This document shows positions 1 to 9,100 of a DNA stretch of 10,281 bases, piece after piece. The first letter of the stretch is position 1, and each line of letters begins with the position of its first letter. The DNA is from JAJPJX01 sp964568355 (GTDB lineage: Bacteria; Acidobacteriota; Terriglobia; Bryobacterales; Bryobacteraceae). The position numbers and the translations under genes are program-made. The notes beneath the pieces were generated by a model. The model saw only the letters and a list, made by a program, of their open reading frames with translations. It made no database searches and had not been told where the DNA came from. Location of the stretch: NCBI GenBank assembly GCA_964568355.1, contig CAZMRK010000680.1, positions 1-10,281 of the forward strand. The letters run 5' to 3'.

Positions 1-1
1 G

Positions 2-1141
2 CAGATCCGCCGCAAACAACTCCAGATCTCCGAGACCGAGTTTCGCCTCAAAGCCATTGAAATCATCGTTCGCACCGAACAGTCCTACTGGGACCTGGTG
101 GCCGCCCGCCAGGACGCCCAGGTCAAACAGGAGGCCGTGGAGCTCGCTCGCGAGCAGTTGGCCCGCAATCGCCGCATGATTGACGCGGGCACTCTGGCGC
201 CGGTCGAACTCTCCGCCTCGGAGGCCGAACTGGAGCGCCGTCTCGATACCTGGTATTCCGCCGTCGGTGTCATCACCGAGGCCGAAAACCTGCTGAAGAG
301 CCTGCTGGCGGGAGGCCGCGACGAAGAGATCTGGAAAGACGAGATCATCCCCACCGACGAAAACACACTGGCTCCGCCCGAAACGGGCGACCTGCCGGGA
401 GCGGTTGCCGAGGCTTTGCGCCAAAGGCCTGAGCTGGAAGTCGTTGCCGGGCAGCAGCAGATCAACCAGGTGGAGCAGCGCCAGAACGCCGATCAGGTCA
501 AGCCCATGGTCAATCTCAATGCGGGATACGGCAGCAGTGGGCTGGGCGGCTCCATTCGTCCCGGCATTGATCCCTTCACCCAATCCAGTCTCGCCACCTA
601 CACGCGCCTGAATCAGCTCTCGGAACTGGCTGGTCTTGCGCCCATCACCATTCCGAATGTCGGCGGCGTTCCCGGCAGCCTGGTAGGCGGCTATGGCACC
701 ACGCTCTCGAACCTGTTTGGGGGCCGTTACCAGTCCGTGCAGGTCGGGCTCTCCCTCGATCTCACCATTCGCAATCGCACGGCGGAGGCTAACCTGGCGC
801 AAAGCGCCATCGGAGAACGCCGGCTCAAGCTGCAGAAGCGACAGGTGGAGCAGGTGATTGAGATGGAGGTCCGCAACGCCATGCAGGCTCTTGAAACAGC
901 CCGCCAGCGGCGAGTGGCCGCCGAAGCCGGCGCTCGCGCGGCCAGGGAGAAACTGGAGAGCGAAACCCGCCTCTTTCAGACCGGCGAATCGACCAACTTC
1001 CTGGTGCTGACCCGCCAGAATGAATATGCCGATTCCCGGCACCGCGAACTGGTCGCCCGCCTGGACTTTAACAAAGCGGTGGCCCGCCTGCAGCAGGCGA
1101 TCGGTTCAACCCTGCAATCGCACCGCATCACGCTGAAGTAA
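2..1141 (+). CDS. TolC-family outer membrane efflux protein (5' end missing)
   Basis: The frame is open from the left edge, so the true start lies outside the window; an internal GTG at 98 falls within conserved helix sequence and is not a likely start. 379 residues are visible. They show the duplicated TolC/OEP pattern: a long helical segment with YWDLVAAR, then NRRMIDAGTLAPVE and a helix ending in LLKSLL (about residues 1-100), a linker, then a second repeat starting near AEALRQRPELE and ending in a long coiled-coil-like helical tract (about 265-375) with TGESTNFLVLTRQNE. By family knowledge such proteins form trimeric outer-membrane channels working with periplasmic adaptors and inner-membrane pumps. 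Between the repeats, about residues 175-235, is a Gly/Pro/Ser-rich insertion rather than the short strand-loop-strand of E. coli TolC. The stop is TAA. The substrate cannot be told, and the partner pump genes would be expected upstream, outside the window. Confidence 0.9.
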   Translation, partial: QIRRKQLQISETEFRLKAIEIIVRTEQSYWDLVAARQDAQVKQEAVELAREQLARNRRMIDAGTLAPVELSASEAELERRLDTWYSAVGVITEAENLLKSLLAGGRDEEIWKDEIIPTDENTLAPPETGDLPGAVAEALRQRPELEVVAGQQQINQVEQRQNADQVKPMVNLNAGYGSSGLGGSIRPGIDPFTQSSLATYTRLNQLSELAGLAPITIPNVGGVPGSLVGGYGTTLSNLFGGRYQSVQVGLSLDLTIRNRTAEANLAQSAIGERRLKLQKRQVEQVIEMEVRNAMQALETARQRRVAAEAGARAAREKLESETRLFQTGESTNFLVLTRQNEYADSRHRELVARLDFNKAVARLQQAIGSTLQSHRITLK

Positions 1142-1153
1142 CGCGGTTGGCAG

Positions 1154-2656
1154 CTAACTCAAAATCTCCCGAATCGGCTGTCCATAGTCGATCTCCAGCC
1201 GTTTCTGCCCCGGCACATCCAGCCGCTGCGGTTCCAGCCCCAATAAGTGCATCACCGTAGCGTGAATATCGGTGACGTAGTGCCGGTTTTCCACCGCATG
1301 GAATCCAAGTTCATCGGTGGCACCGTGGATCACGCCGCGCCGGATTCCGGCTCCGGCCATCCAGACCGTGAACCCGTAGGGATGATGGTCGCGCCCGCCG
1401 CGCTTGCCCTCCACGCCGGGGGTCCGCCCGAATTCGGTACCCCAGACCACGACGGTCTCTTCCAGCAGGCCGCGCTGCTTCAGATCCTTCAAAAGCCCCG
1501 CAATGGGCAGGTCCACCTGTGCCGAAAGCTTGCTGTGGTTTTTCTGTAGCTCCGAGTGCGCGTCCCACTCGGAAAGCTGGCCGCCGCCGTGGTAGACCTG
1601 CACGAACCGCACGCCCTTCTCCACCAGCCGCCGTGCTGCCAGGCAGCGCTCGCCGAAGGAACGCGTGGTCTCGTCGTCGAGCCCGTATAGCTTGCGAACG
1701 TGCTCCGGCTCCTCCCGAAACTGAAACACTTCCGGAACCGTGGCTTGCATCCGGAACGCCAGTTCATACGACTGAATGCGGGCCGCCATCGCCGGGTCGT
1801 TGGGATAGCGCGCCTGGGCGATGCGGTCCAGCTTGTTGATGAATGCGAACTCGTGCTTCTGTTCCTCGCGATAGACTTCCCCGGAAGGTTTGGCAAACGG
1901 CAGGGGATTGGCCGGGTCGATGGTCAGTTCCACACCCGAGTGCTGCGGACCCAGGTAAGCGGCGCCCGAACATGCCGAGCCTCCGCAGCACGGCCCCACC
2001 TGTTCTCCCAGCACCACGAACTGGGGCAGATTCTCGTTCAGCGTGCCCAGGCCATAATGAATCCACGATCCGATCGACGGAAACATCCCGTCCAGGAAAT
2101 GCCGTCCGGTGTGAAACTGGTACTGCGCCCCGTGGTCGTTGTCCGTGGTCCACGCCGACCGGATAAACGCCACGTCGTCCACGACTTCGCCGAAGTGCGG
2201 CCACCAGTCGGTCATCTCCACGCCGAGCTGCCCGTATTTCTTATAGCCCGTCTGTAGCGGAAACAGCTCCAGCATCAGCTTGCGGACTTCCGGGACCGGC
2301 TGCCGCACGGCTTTGGCTACCAGCGGCGAAGCCAGCACGTCTTTGTAAGGCGTATCGCCAATGGTCTTGCCGGCATAGCGATTGAGCGCAGGTTTGGGAT
2401 CGAAGCTCTCCAGATGGCTCACGCCGCCCTGCATGAAGAGCCAGATGACGCTCTTGGCCTTCGGGGCGAACATGGGCTTGCCGTCCGGCGGCCGCCAGTT
2501 GTTCTCCGTATTCGGCAGGCTTTCCGCGTGAAGCAGCCCGTCGCGCTGGAACATGGAACTGATCGCCAGGCCGGCAAAGCCCATCCCGCAATCCACCAAA
2601 AGATTGCGGCGGCTGAAGCGGCCACAAGGAGGAACAAATCCGGGCTTCGTCATCAT
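1154..2656 (-). CDS. DUF1501 family protein, Tat-exported
   Basis: This 500-residue protein matches the DUF1501 family, which lies in the alkaline phosphatase/sulfatase-like fold group; no specific reaction is established. The N-terminus has a twin-arginine signal (SRRNLL, R16-R17) followed by an apolar stretch around residues 24-36, so Tat export is likely. Family landmarks are IWLFMQGGVSHLESFDPKP (71-89), DNDHGAQYQFHTGRH (172-186), a Cys-Gly-rich segment CCGGSACSGAAYLG (223-236), EWDAHS (363-368), GTEFGRTP (406-413), GRDHHP (421-426) and a C-terminal DIHATVMHLLGL (463-474). Length is normal for the family. It is the second gene of a leftward operon: its ATG at 2656 overlaps the TGA of the heme-protein gene. 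A second ATG directly follows at 2653, and the only SD-like bases (GGTGAG, 2657-2662) sit too close to either, so re-initiation after the upstream gene is plausible. DUF1501 genes commonly accompany DUF1549/DUF1553 genes in Planctomycetes and Acidobacteria. Confidence 0.93.
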   Translation of the reverse strand: MMTKPGFVPPCGRFSRRNLLVDCGMGFAGLAISSMFQRDGLLHAESLPNTENNWRPPDGKPMFAPKAKSVIWLFMQGGVSHLESFDPKPALNRYAGKTIGDTPYKDVLASPLVAKAVRQPVPEVRKLMLELFPLQTGYKKYGQLGVEMTDWWPHFGEVVDDVAFIRSAWTTDNDHGAQYQFHTGRHFLDGMFPSIGSWIHYGLGTLNENLPQFVVLGEQVGPCCGGSACSGAAYLGPQHSGVELTIDPANPLPFAKPSGEVYREEQKHEFAFINKLDRIAQARYPNDPAMAARIQSYELAFRMQATVPEVFQFREEPEHVRKLYGLDDETTRSFGERCLAARRLVEKGVRFVQVYHGGGQLSEWDAHSELQKNHSKLSAQVDLPIAGLLKDLKQRGLLEETVVVWGTEFGRTPGVEGKRGGRDHHPYGFTVWMAGAGIRRGVIHGATDELGFHAVENRHYVTDIHATVMHLLGLEPQRLDVPGQKRLEIDYGQPIREILS

Positions 2657-5600
2657 CTCACCGTCACAAATTCGTTATGGTTCAGCAGCGCGTGAACCAG
2701 GTTTTCACGGGCGCGCAGCTTGGGATCGCTGGCCGGAGCCACGCGCGTCAGATTTTCTCCGCCAAACGGAGTCAGGCGGGAAGGCTGGGAGAGCATGGCC
2801 ACCTCTTCCGCCAGAAACTTGCGGCATTCGGCCAGTTCTACCGGCGTCGGGCGATTGCCCAGCACCGTTTCGAAAGCCTCGCCGATGAAAGCATCCTCAC
2901 CCTGCGCCCGCCGCTCCAGCGAACCTGCCAGCAGCCGCGCGGCTTCTTCGTAAAGCGAGCTATTGGCCGCAGCCAGAGCCTGCTGCGGCACGATGCTCTC
3001 GGTTCGGATATAGCATTCGGTGGGGTTGGGCTGATCGAACAGCCGCAGAAACTCCGCCTGGCTCTCCGGATTGTGGCGCAGGTACACCGATCTCCGGCGC
3101 GAAAACATCGCCTGTGCCTCATCCACTTCCGGACCGCCCTCAGTCAGATCCAAAACCCCTGCCAGATAGAGAGCGCTGTCGCGCACCACTTCCGCCTCCA
3201 CCCGGTGCGGGTTCATCCGCCAGAAGTAGCGGTTCTCCGGGTCGATTTTCTGGTTGGCCGCGCTCAGTTCCGGTCCGGACGATGCCATGCGATAGGCTTT
3301 CGAAGTCACCAGCAGCCGGTGCAGCTTTTTCATGTCCCAGCCGCTGTCCATGAATTCCACCGCCAGCCAGTCGAGCAGTCTCTGGTCGCTCGGCTTGGCC
3401 CCGTTTCGTCCGAAATTCGAGACCGTCGTCACCAGCGGCCGGCCGAAGTGCCGCAGCCAGATATGATTCACAGCCACTCGCGCCGTCAGGGGATTTTCGC
3501 GGCTCACCAGCCACTCCGCCAGCGCCTTGCGCCGCCCGGTGCTTGTTTCCGGATAGACCTCGAAGACCGGCGTGTACGCCTCGGCTCCCTGTCCTAAAGC
3601 CTTGGCGGCCTCCTCCAACTTCGCTTTGGCCGCAGCGGATTTATTCTCCGCCAGTAGCTGCTGGGCCTCCAGCATGGCTTCGGCTGCCTGCGCGGCCCCA
3701 TAAGCCTGTTCCGCCTTGGCCGCTGCTTTACCCAACTCCTCCAGCTTTGCCTTGTCCTCCGGATGAAGATACTTCGCCCGATCCGCGGCCACGCGGGCAT
3801 TGAGCGCCGGAGCCGCCAGCCGCAGCGATTCCAGGTGCTTGCGCGCCAGCGCCAGCCGGCTCTCCGCTTTGCGCAACGTTACCGCCGGATCTTCTCGCGG
3901 CATTTCATCGATCCAGCGCGCCAGTTTGGCAACTTCCGCCGCTGTCACCGGCATTCCTTCCACCGGCATTTTAGGCGTGAATTCGCCGCGCAGGTAGCGG
4001 ATCAGCGGGCTTTCCGTGCTGTTTCCCGGAATCACCGAAGGGCCGTGCCGGATGCCTCCCTGTAGCGCGCCGGCCTCGCTGGTAAGCAGCAATCCGCTGC
4101 GCCGGGTATCGTTGGTGACCCCACCATGGCATTGCCGGCACTTGGCGAACAAAATCGGCTGGATATCGCCGAAAACGACCGCCGCTTTGTGATTCTTGTC
4201 CGCCTGAAACGGCGTTCCTGCCCGTGCCTTCGCCCGCTCCAGCCAGCGTTCCGCGCTGGCCACCGCCAGTTCCCCGTCCTTTATCTGTGCTTCCGCCTGC
4301 GCCGCCAGATCCCGCGCCACAAAATCCCGTAGATCCGGCATGCGCTCCTCGGGGGTCAGCTTCACCGGAGTGATGGTGAAATCGGATTTTCCCAGTACGG
4401 CCGGCGTCCCGGGCGTGAGCGGAGTTTTGTCCGGATTGGTCTCATCCCCGCGAATGAAGCGGAACGTATCTTTATAGATCGGCGGCGAGTAGGGCGCGAT
4501 CGTTCCCTTGCGGGGAAAGGCGTCGAATACTCTGGCGATCCCGCCATCGTGTGGATCCGGCTGCCCGGCTACGCGGTCCGTCCGCACATCATAAGGCTCG
4601 AAGAACGCGCGTACGCGGTAGTATTCTTCCTGGCTGATCGGGTCGTACTTATGATCGTGGCAGCGGGCGCACTTGAGGGTCAGCCCCAGAATCCCAAAGC
4701 CCACGTGCTCCACGGTGTCCTGCAGCCATACGTTCCGGTTGAACCGGTGGAAATTGCGTGCCAGGTAGCCGGTCGCCCGCAGAATCTTCGGATCGTCCGG
4801 CGCGATTTCGTCCCCGGCAATCATTTCGCGGATCATCTGGTCATAGCCTTTATCGGCATTCAGCGATTCGATGATCCAGTCCCGCCAGCCCCAGATATTC
4901 CGGGCGCTAAACCGCTGGTCATCCAGTGGCCGGCGCCCATACCAGTCCGCATAGCGCCAGATGTCCATCCAGTGACGGCCCCAACGCTCGCCATAGCGCG
5001 GGCTCGCCAGCAACCGGTCGACCACCTTTTCATAAGAATCCGGTGACCGGTCTTTCAAGAAATCGGACATTTCCGCCGGTGTCGGCGGAAGTCCGGTGAG
5101 GTCCAGGTAGACCCTCCGTAACAACGTACGCCGGTCCGCTTCCGGCGTCGGCTGGAGCCCCTTTTCCCGCCAGCGCGCGGCTAACAGAAAATCCACCGGA
5201 TTCCCGCCTGCCGGCAGTTTCTCCTTTACGGGCTTCCGAAAAGCCCAATGATCCTGGCCGCCGGCCTTCTTAGAGATGTTCGGGAGTGCCAGCGGTCCGT
5301 CATACGGTGCGCCTTCGCGAATCCACTCGATCACCCGGGCGATCGTCTCCGCCGGCAACTGCGGCTGATTGAAGGGCATTCCCGGCGTTTTGGTGTGCCG
5401 CAGGCGCGCCACCAGGGCGCTCCCTTCCGGGTTGTTCAGCACGATTGCCGGACCGTGGTCGCCGCCTTCCATCAGCTTTTCGCGCGTGCTCAGATCGAGT
5501 CCGGAGCTTTTCCCCTGGCCAGGATGATGGCAGGCGACGCAACGCTGCTCAAACAGGGGCTTCACCACCGTGGCGAACAGGGGCGATGCCTTCTTAGCCG

Positions 5601-5940
5601 CTTCCGCCGACCACGGCGCGCCGGCGTCAATCCATTCCGCCAGCACCTTCAGTTCCGCCACGGTCAGCGCCTCTCCCGCCGGGGGCATCGAGGGCTGTAG
5701 CTGATGTCCCGCCAACTGGTAGAGCAGACTGTCGCGCGCGTTCCCCGGCAGAATCACCGCGCCTCGTTCGCCGCCCCGCAGCGCAGTTTCGCGTGTCGAG
5801 AGGTCCAGCTTTCCTTGCCTGGTTTCGGAATTGTGGCAGGCCGCGCAGCGGGCTTTCAACAAGGCCAGGCCGGGCGGATCGGCTGCCTGGACGGCAACCG
5901 CCAACAGCAGCAAACTAGCAATTCGCAGACAGCAATACAT
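2653..5940 (-). CDS. Secreted multi-heme protein, PSCyt1-DUF1549-PSCyt1-like-DUF1553
   Basis: The start ATG at 5940 (1095 residues) is chosen because it begins a clean Sec signal peptide, MYCCLRIASLLLLAVAVQA, then ADPPG. A GTG at 5976 would add 12 residues ahead of it. Numbering from the ATG, four CxxCH c-type heme sites are visible: CAACH 32-36, CVACH 134-138, CARCH 424-428 (within CARCHDHKYDPI, the DUF1549 hallmark) and CRQCH 601-605. Two PSCyt1-type modules occupy about 28-213, DUF1549 about 248-455, a third PSCyt1-like module about 588-680, an Ala/Lys/Glu-rich probable coiled coil about 686-783, and DUF1553 about 800-1095 (NPLTARVAVNHIWLRHFG, LLDWLAVEF, LHRLLVTSKAYR). Conserved Met residues in MPP, MPF and MPVEGMP could be distal heme ligands. 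The protein is probably periplasmic or surface-exposed. The families are named from planctomycete paralogues and have no settled reaction. It is translationally linked to the downstream DUF1501 gene and transcribed away from the receptor gene. Confidence 0.92.
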   Translation of the reverse strand: MYCCLRIASLLLLAVAVQAADPPGLALLKARCAACHNSETRQGKLDLSTRETALRGGERGAVILPGNARDSLLYQLAGHQLQPSMPPAGEALTVAELKVLAEWIDAGAPWSAEAAKKASPLFATVVKPLFEQRCVACHHPGQGKSSGLDLSTREKLMEGGDHGPAIVLNNPEGSALVARLRHTKTPGMPFNQPQLPAETIARVIEWIREGAPYDGPLALPNISKKAGGQDHWAFRKPVKEKLPAGGNPVDFLLAARWREKGLQPTPEADRRTLLRRVYLDLTGLPPTPAEMSDFLKDRSPDSYEKVVDRLLASPRYGERWGRHWMDIWRYADWYGRRPLDDQRFSARNIWGWRDWIIESLNADKGYDQMIREMIAGDEIAPDDPKILRATGYLARNFHRFNRNVWLQDTVEHVGFGILGLTLKCARCHDHKYDPISQEEYYRVRAFFEPYDVRTDRVAGQPDPHDGGIARVFDAFPRKGTIAPYSPPIYKDTFRFIRGDETNPDKTPLTPGTPAVLGKSDFTITPVKLTPEERMPDLRDFVARDLAAQAEAQIKDGELAVASAERWLERAKARAGTPFQADKNHKAAVVFGDIQPILFAKCRQCHGGVTNDTRRSGLLLTSEAGALQGGIRHGPSVIPGNSTESPLIRYLRGEFTPKMPVEGMPVTAAEVAKLARWIDEMPREDPAVTLRKAESRLALARKHLESLRLAAPALNARVAADRAKYLHPEDKAKLEELGKAAAKAEQAYGAAQAAEAMLEAQQLLAENKSAAAKAKLEEAAKALGQGAEAYTPVFEVYPETSTGRRKALAEWLVSRENPLTARVAVNHIWLRHFGRPLVTTVSNFGRNGAKPSDQRLLDWLAVEFMDSGWDMKKLHRLLVTSKAYRMASSGPELSAANQKIDPENRYFWRMNPHRVEAEVVRDSALYLAGVLDLTEGGPEVDEAQAMFSRRRSVYLRHNPESQAEFLRLFDQPNPTECYIRTESIVPQQALAAANSSLYEEAARLLAGSLERRAQGEDAFIGEAFETVLGNRPTPVELAECRKFLAEEVAMLSQPSRLTPFGGENLTRVAPASDPKLRARENLVHALLNHNEFVTVR

Positions 5941-6020
5941 CTTTCGGATGAAGCAAGTATACCGGAAGGCGGCCACTCCGGAAAATTTTTCTCCTGTGAA
6001 GAACTACCCGATCGAAGTAC

Positions 6021-6037
6021 CTGCCGGGCTCCGGCAG
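6021..6037. repeat. Perfect inverted repeat in the divergent intergenic region
   Basis: CTGCCGG, a GCT spacer, then CCGGCAG form a perfect 7-bp stem with a 3-base loop. It lies between the divergent heme-protein and receptor genes, upstream of both TATAAT hexamers of the rightward gene. No run of T follows on either strand, so it is not a convincing terminator. It could be an operator or a chance GC-rich palindrome. Confidence 0.4.
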
Positions 6038-6081
6038 CAGTAAGTGATTTTGTAACGATTTTTCTCAATCTTTTTGGATAA

Positions 6082-6105
6082 TATAATCCCCTGCTGCACT
6101 ATAAT
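6082..6105 (+). promoter_or_regulatory. Two candidate -10 hexamers for the Oar-like receptor gene
   Basis: Two exact TATAAT hexamers occur at 6082-6087 and 6100-6105, 18 bases apart, in an AT-rich stretch that contrasts with the GC-rich surroundings. No good -35 stands at the standard distance: TTTTTC (6059-6064) for the first, and TTGGAT (6074-6079, with a 20-base spacer) for the second, are weak. A start site just after the second hexamer would leave a leader of about 23 bases before the ATG at 6135, with an SD-like GAGGGGG at 6124-6130. Assigning either as the true promoter is inference. Confidence 0.5.
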
Positions 6106-6134
6106 CCTCCAAAACTCTTTTCCGAGGGGGCCGT

Positions 6135-9100
6135 ATGAAACGAACCAGGAACGCGCTTATTTTGGCCGTGCTTTCCGGAATTCTCTGCTTCGGGCAGGGG
6201 ACCACGGGCGCAATTGACGTGACGGTTACCGACACCTCCGGATCAGTGGTGCCGTCGGCCGTGGTAACCGCCGCTAACGTCGCCACTTCGGCGGAATTCC
6301 GCGTGGTCGCCGATGAGGCGGGCCATGCCGTCTTTCCTTCGCTGCGCGCCGGCACGTACCTGGTGACCGTGGAACAGACCGGCTTTCAAAAGCTGCGCCG
6401 GGATGGCGTGATCGTCAATGCCACCGAAACCATCCACCTGGATCTGCGCTTGAATGTGGGGGCCGTCAGCGAGACGGTGACGATTACGGAATCAACGCCG
6501 CTATTGCAGACCGAACAGGCCACGGTGGGACACGTCGTAGAGCAGCGGCAGATCACGACGATCCCGCTGGCCACGCGCAACTTCACCCAGTTGCTGGGCA
6601 CATCGGCCGGGGTCGTCGGCTCCATCTTCAACGCGGATAATCCGGGCACGGGCTCAGACACGGTGAGCGTCAATGGGGCAAGGAGAGGCAGCAACAACCT
6701 CATGGTGGACGGGGCGCCCATTTCCAACGCTCTCAACAACGCGCCGGATGGGGACGGCACGCCCAGCCTGGAATTCTTGAGTGAATTCAAGGTGCTTACC
6801 AGCCTGTACGGCGCGGAATACGGCAAGAATTTAGGTTCGGTGATCAACGTCACCACCCGCAGCGGAACCAATAATTTCCACGGCGCGGCCTATGAATTTC
6901 TGCGTAATACCCAATTGAACGCCCGCCCGTTCTTCAACCCGCGGCGCGGGCAGAACGTGCAGAACCAGTTTGGGGCGAACCTGGGCGGCCCAATCCGCAA
7001 GGGTAAGACCTTTTTCTTCGGGGGATGGGAAAGCACCCGGCAGCGCAACGCGAACTCCGGTAACGCGGTGATCTCCAAGGTGGTGCCGACTGCGGACATG
7101 CGCGCCGGCAACTTCGGATCACGGAAAATCAACGATCCCACCACCGGACAGGCGTTTCCGAACAATGTGATTCCGGAAAGCCGGATCAGCCCCATCTCCG
7201 CGGCGATGAATAAGTTCATTCCACTTCCCAATTACTCCTCCGGCTCCACCAATTTCTTCGCCTCGCAATCCATTCCGACCAACATCGACCAGTACACGGC
7301 ACGCATCGATCACCGGTTCAGCGACAAAGGATCGCTCTACGGGCGCTGGTTCGATAGCTACGAGAAAGACCTGGCGCCGTTCGGCCAGGGACTGCCGGGC
7401 TTCGGCGCCTGGACCAACCGCAAGAAGCATTCGGCGACGGTTGCCTACACGCGGGTGATCTCGCCGACGTTCATCCTGGAGGCGGGTGGAGCCTACGACC
7501 AGACCGACCAGTACAAGGTCTTCACCGACCAGACCGATATGACGTCGGTCGGCCTGAAGCCTCTGCCGGTGACCATGACCAATGACGGGCTGCCCGATAT
7601 CCAGATTTCGAATTACGTGAACTTCGGCAACTACCAGCGCTGGACCGATCACGTGAAGACGGCCACGGGCCGCGCCGATATCACCTACATCCATGGCCGT
7701 CACAATCTGAAGTTCGGCGTGGAACAGCGCAACGATCTTTACAGCGACGCCAACACGCTGACGGCGCGCGGCCGGTTTTTCTTCACCGGGGCGGCTACCG
7801 GCGACGCCTATGCGGATTATCTGATGGGCTACACGCGCAACAAGAGCTTTGGCGCGGGGCCCGGACTGGTGGAGCACCGGGACATCGTCCTGGGCCTGTA
7901 TATCAGCGATGAATGGAAGGTGAACAACCGTCTGACCATAACGGCCGGCCTGCGCTATGAGCCTTACTGGCAGCCGGCCACCTACAACCTGGGCATGACC
8001 AATTTCTGGCCGGATCAATATAAGGGGATCGGGTCGCTCGAAAACTCGGGCGTGGTGCAGGGAGGCGTGAACGGCATACCGAACAGCACGGTGTACAACG
8101 ACATGAACAATTTCATGCCGCGGCTGGGAATCGCCTGGCGGGTGACCGACAAATGGGTGATTCGCACCGGCGCCGGCCTCTATTTCGACCAGCGGACCGG
8201 CCAGATCGCCCAGCAGGCGTTCGGCAATCCCCCGGTTTTCACCCAGGTATTGCCGGATTGCGCCGTCGCGGGGAGCGGATGCTCGTTGACCACGCCGGAT
8301 AATTTCACCTTCGTCGACCCGGGCTACGATCCGAAGCTGATTCCGTTTCCGAAGAGTCCCACCGATTCGCTCAACTACGCGGCGATGGAACGCAACGTGA
8401 AAACCGACAATGCCTGGCAATACAATTTCACGGTGCAGCGGGAACTGCCGAAAGGAATGCTGTTGGAGTTGGGCTATGTCGGGACCAAGGGCACGCACCT
8501 GATGGCGAATTATGCCAGCAATCCGCTGATACCGGTGAATTTCGATCCCGGCAACCCGCAGCCAGGCACGCTGGTGCGGCGCTATCCGGGATTCGGGAAC
8601 AACAACATCACGGGACAGGGCGGCAGTTCGAGCTTCAACTCGATGCAGGCCACCTTCAAGAAGCGGCTCTCTTCCGGAGTGATCCAGGCGGCATACACCT
8701 GGGCCAAGACCATCAGCAATGGGGGAGACGATTCCAGCCGTTTCTACACCAGCCTGGCGCTGACCCCTTGGTGGGATTGGAGCCAAGCTCGCGGGCCGGC
8801 CTATTTTGATCGCACGCACCGCGTTTCGGTGATGTTCACGCAAGACCTGCCCCGGTTCACGGCGGCCCACGGATTCGCGAACCACCTGGCCAACGGGTGG
8901 GCGGTGAGCGGACTGTTGATCGTGCAGTCCGGTATTCCTCTCAACGTCACCAACCAGACCAGCGGCCAGGGACTCGGGGGCGCCGCCACCGATCCCACCG
9001 CCGCGCTTTATTCCAATGTCCTTGCCGACGCGCCGCTGCTTACCTCCGGCTCGGTGAAGGACAACCTGAACAACTACATCAACAAAGCCGCCTGGAGCAA

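Noticed and set aside
1700..2257. 185-codon plus-strand open frame inside the DUF1501 gene
   Set aside because: It overlaps strongly conserved DUF1501 motifs on the other strand and has no recognisable family features of its own.
2677..3597. 306-codon plus-strand open frame within the DUF1553 region
   Set aside because: It is antisense to conserved DUF1553 sequence and its Arg/His/Gln-rich composition is that of a mirror frame.
5938..5976. GTG at 5976 as the start of the heme protein
   Set aside because: It would place 12 extra residues before a complete signal peptide, and the AGGAG farther upstream is about 14 bases from the GTG, too far. It cannot be fully excluded.
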